From Paragemmobacter straminiformis (GTDB lineage Bacteria > Pseudomonadota > Alphaproteobacteria > Rhodobacterales > Rhodobacteraceae): a DNA stretch of 64,000 bases. Below are positions 63,426 through 64,000 of the stretch, in pieces; within the stretch, counting starts at the first letter, position 1, and each line of letters begins with the position of its first letter. Made by a program: the position numbers and the translations under genes. Below the pieces are notes generated by a model. It made no database searches, was not told where the DNA came from, and worked only from the letters and a program-made list of their open reading frames with translations. The stretch is taken from NCBI RefSeq assembly GCF_014243445.1, contig NZ_JACLQD010000002.1, forward strand, positions 124,001 to 188,000, written 5' to 3'.

Positions 63426-64000
63426 TCTGGGTGATCCTGTCGCTGGCCTTCTGGGCCGGGGCCTGGGCCGCGAATGTGCGGCTGTCGCATTCGGCAATGG
63501 TCCAAAGCCGCGCGGGGCGTCTGGCGGTGCCCGCGCTTTTCGGTGTGACCATTCTGGTCGTCTGGGAGGGCATGGTGCGCGGGCTGGGCGTGCCCGGTGT
63601 GATCCTGCCGCCGCCGAGCGCCATCGCGGCGCGCTTCGGGGCCGAGTTGCCGACGCTTTGGGCAGATTTCCGCCAGACCTTCGTCAAGGGCGCGCTTTCG
63701 GGATATGCCATCGGCTGCGGTGCCGCCTTCCTGACGGCGATTGCCATCGACCGTTCGCCCTTTTTGCAGCGCGGCCTGCTGCCTGTGGGAAATTTCGTCG
63801 CCGCCTTGCCGATCGTGGGGATCGCCCCCATTCTGGTGATGTGGTTCGGTTTCGACTGGCAGTCGAAGGCGGCGGTGGTCGTGGTGATGGTGTTCTTTCC
63901 GGTGCTGGTGAACACGGTCGCGGGGCTTGCGGCATCCGAGCGGATGCAGCGCGACCTGATGGCCACTTGGGGGGCGAGTTACTGGCAGTCCTTGCTGAAG
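63422..64000 (+). CDS. second ABC transporter permease (partial, cut by window end)
   Basis: The ATG at 63422 overlaps the stop of the first permease, and the frame remains open to the end of the window (193 codons seen). It starts MIWVILSLAFWAGAWAANVR, has a helix LAVPALFGVTILVVWEG, the LPPPSAIAARF segment typical of SsuC/TauC permeases, and the start of a coupling loop (ERMQRDLMATWGASYWQSLLK). It pairs with the first permease to form a heterodimeric channel. Confidence 0.88.
   Translation, partial: MIWVILSLAFWAGAWAANVRLSHSAMVQSRAGRLAVPALFGVTILVVWEGMVRGLGVPGVILPPPSAIAARFGAELPTLWADFRQTFVKGALSGYAIGCGAAFLTAIAIDRSPFLQRGLLPVGNFVAALPIVGIAPILVMWFGFDWQSKAAVVVVMVFFPVLVNTVAGLAASERMQRDLMATWGASYWQSLLK

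Overview
The window is a chromosomal segment of a high-GC alphaproteobacterium, most likely a member of the Rhodobacteraceae. The clues are a DUF2155 protein next to an MlaD-like and an NDUFA12-like protein, a clpP-clpX pair, accB-accC, a RutR-type pyrimidine catabolism cluster, and lineage-typical intergenic repeats. Two halves differ sharply. Bases ~1024-33375 are visibly AT-richer, patchy and full of defence and recombination genes. Bases 33376-64000 are GC-rich, tightly packed core genome.

The left half is an integrated genomic island of about 32 kb. Its right end lies in the 3' end of a tRNA-Asn gene (33358-33432, minus). The last 15 nt of that gene plus CCA and two more bases form a perfect 20-bp direct repeat, present at 1024-1043 and 33356-33375. 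A tyrosine recombinase (30833-33205) sits beside the tRNA end, preceded by five phased GTGCCC boxes. Cargo from left to right: a dead IS3-family transposase; an unknown two-gene cassette (2167-3425); a 30-G homopolymer and a degenerate ~70-bp repeat; a three-gene set of PLD-nuclease/SNF2-type helicase, DUF262-DUF1524 (GmrSD-like) protein and a small unknown protein (4124-10050), which I consider the best candidate for a poorly described defence system; a type I restriction-modification operon hsdM-hsdS-hsdR on the minus strand; a recombination module with an HTH-like protein, one near-canonical tyrosine recombinase, one degenerate recombinase-fold protein and two small proteins (16369-22023); an IS3-family insertion sequence with terminal inverted repeats; and a ~2138-residue Avs-like STAND NTPase with an N-terminal nuclease-like domain. 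Left of the island, remains of an ArdC antirestriction gene suggest that other mobile DNA was present at or next to this site.

The right half carries an MBL-fold hydrolase, an EnvZ-type sensor kinase, a secreted SCP/CAP protein, a YnjBCD-type ABC importer with a divergent YnjF-like phosphatidyltransferase, clpP and clpX, aat, a DUF2155/MlaD-like/NDUFA12-like group, a DUF1345 membrane protein and accB-accC. From 48 kb onward most genes can be read as reductive pyrimidine catabolism: preT and preA (dihydropyrimidine dehydrogenase), dihydropyrimidinase, an M20-type ureidopropionase/carbamoylase, a RutR-like TetR regulator with two RutR-type operators in its divergent promoter region, and an ABC importer (ATPase plus two permeases, the last cut by the window edge). 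Between these lie a class III aminotransferase, a ProC-like dehydrogenase, a UPF0303 protein, a second TetR regulator, an ACT-domain protein and a 28-residue predicted membrane peptide. Operon coupling by ATGA overlaps is common in this half.
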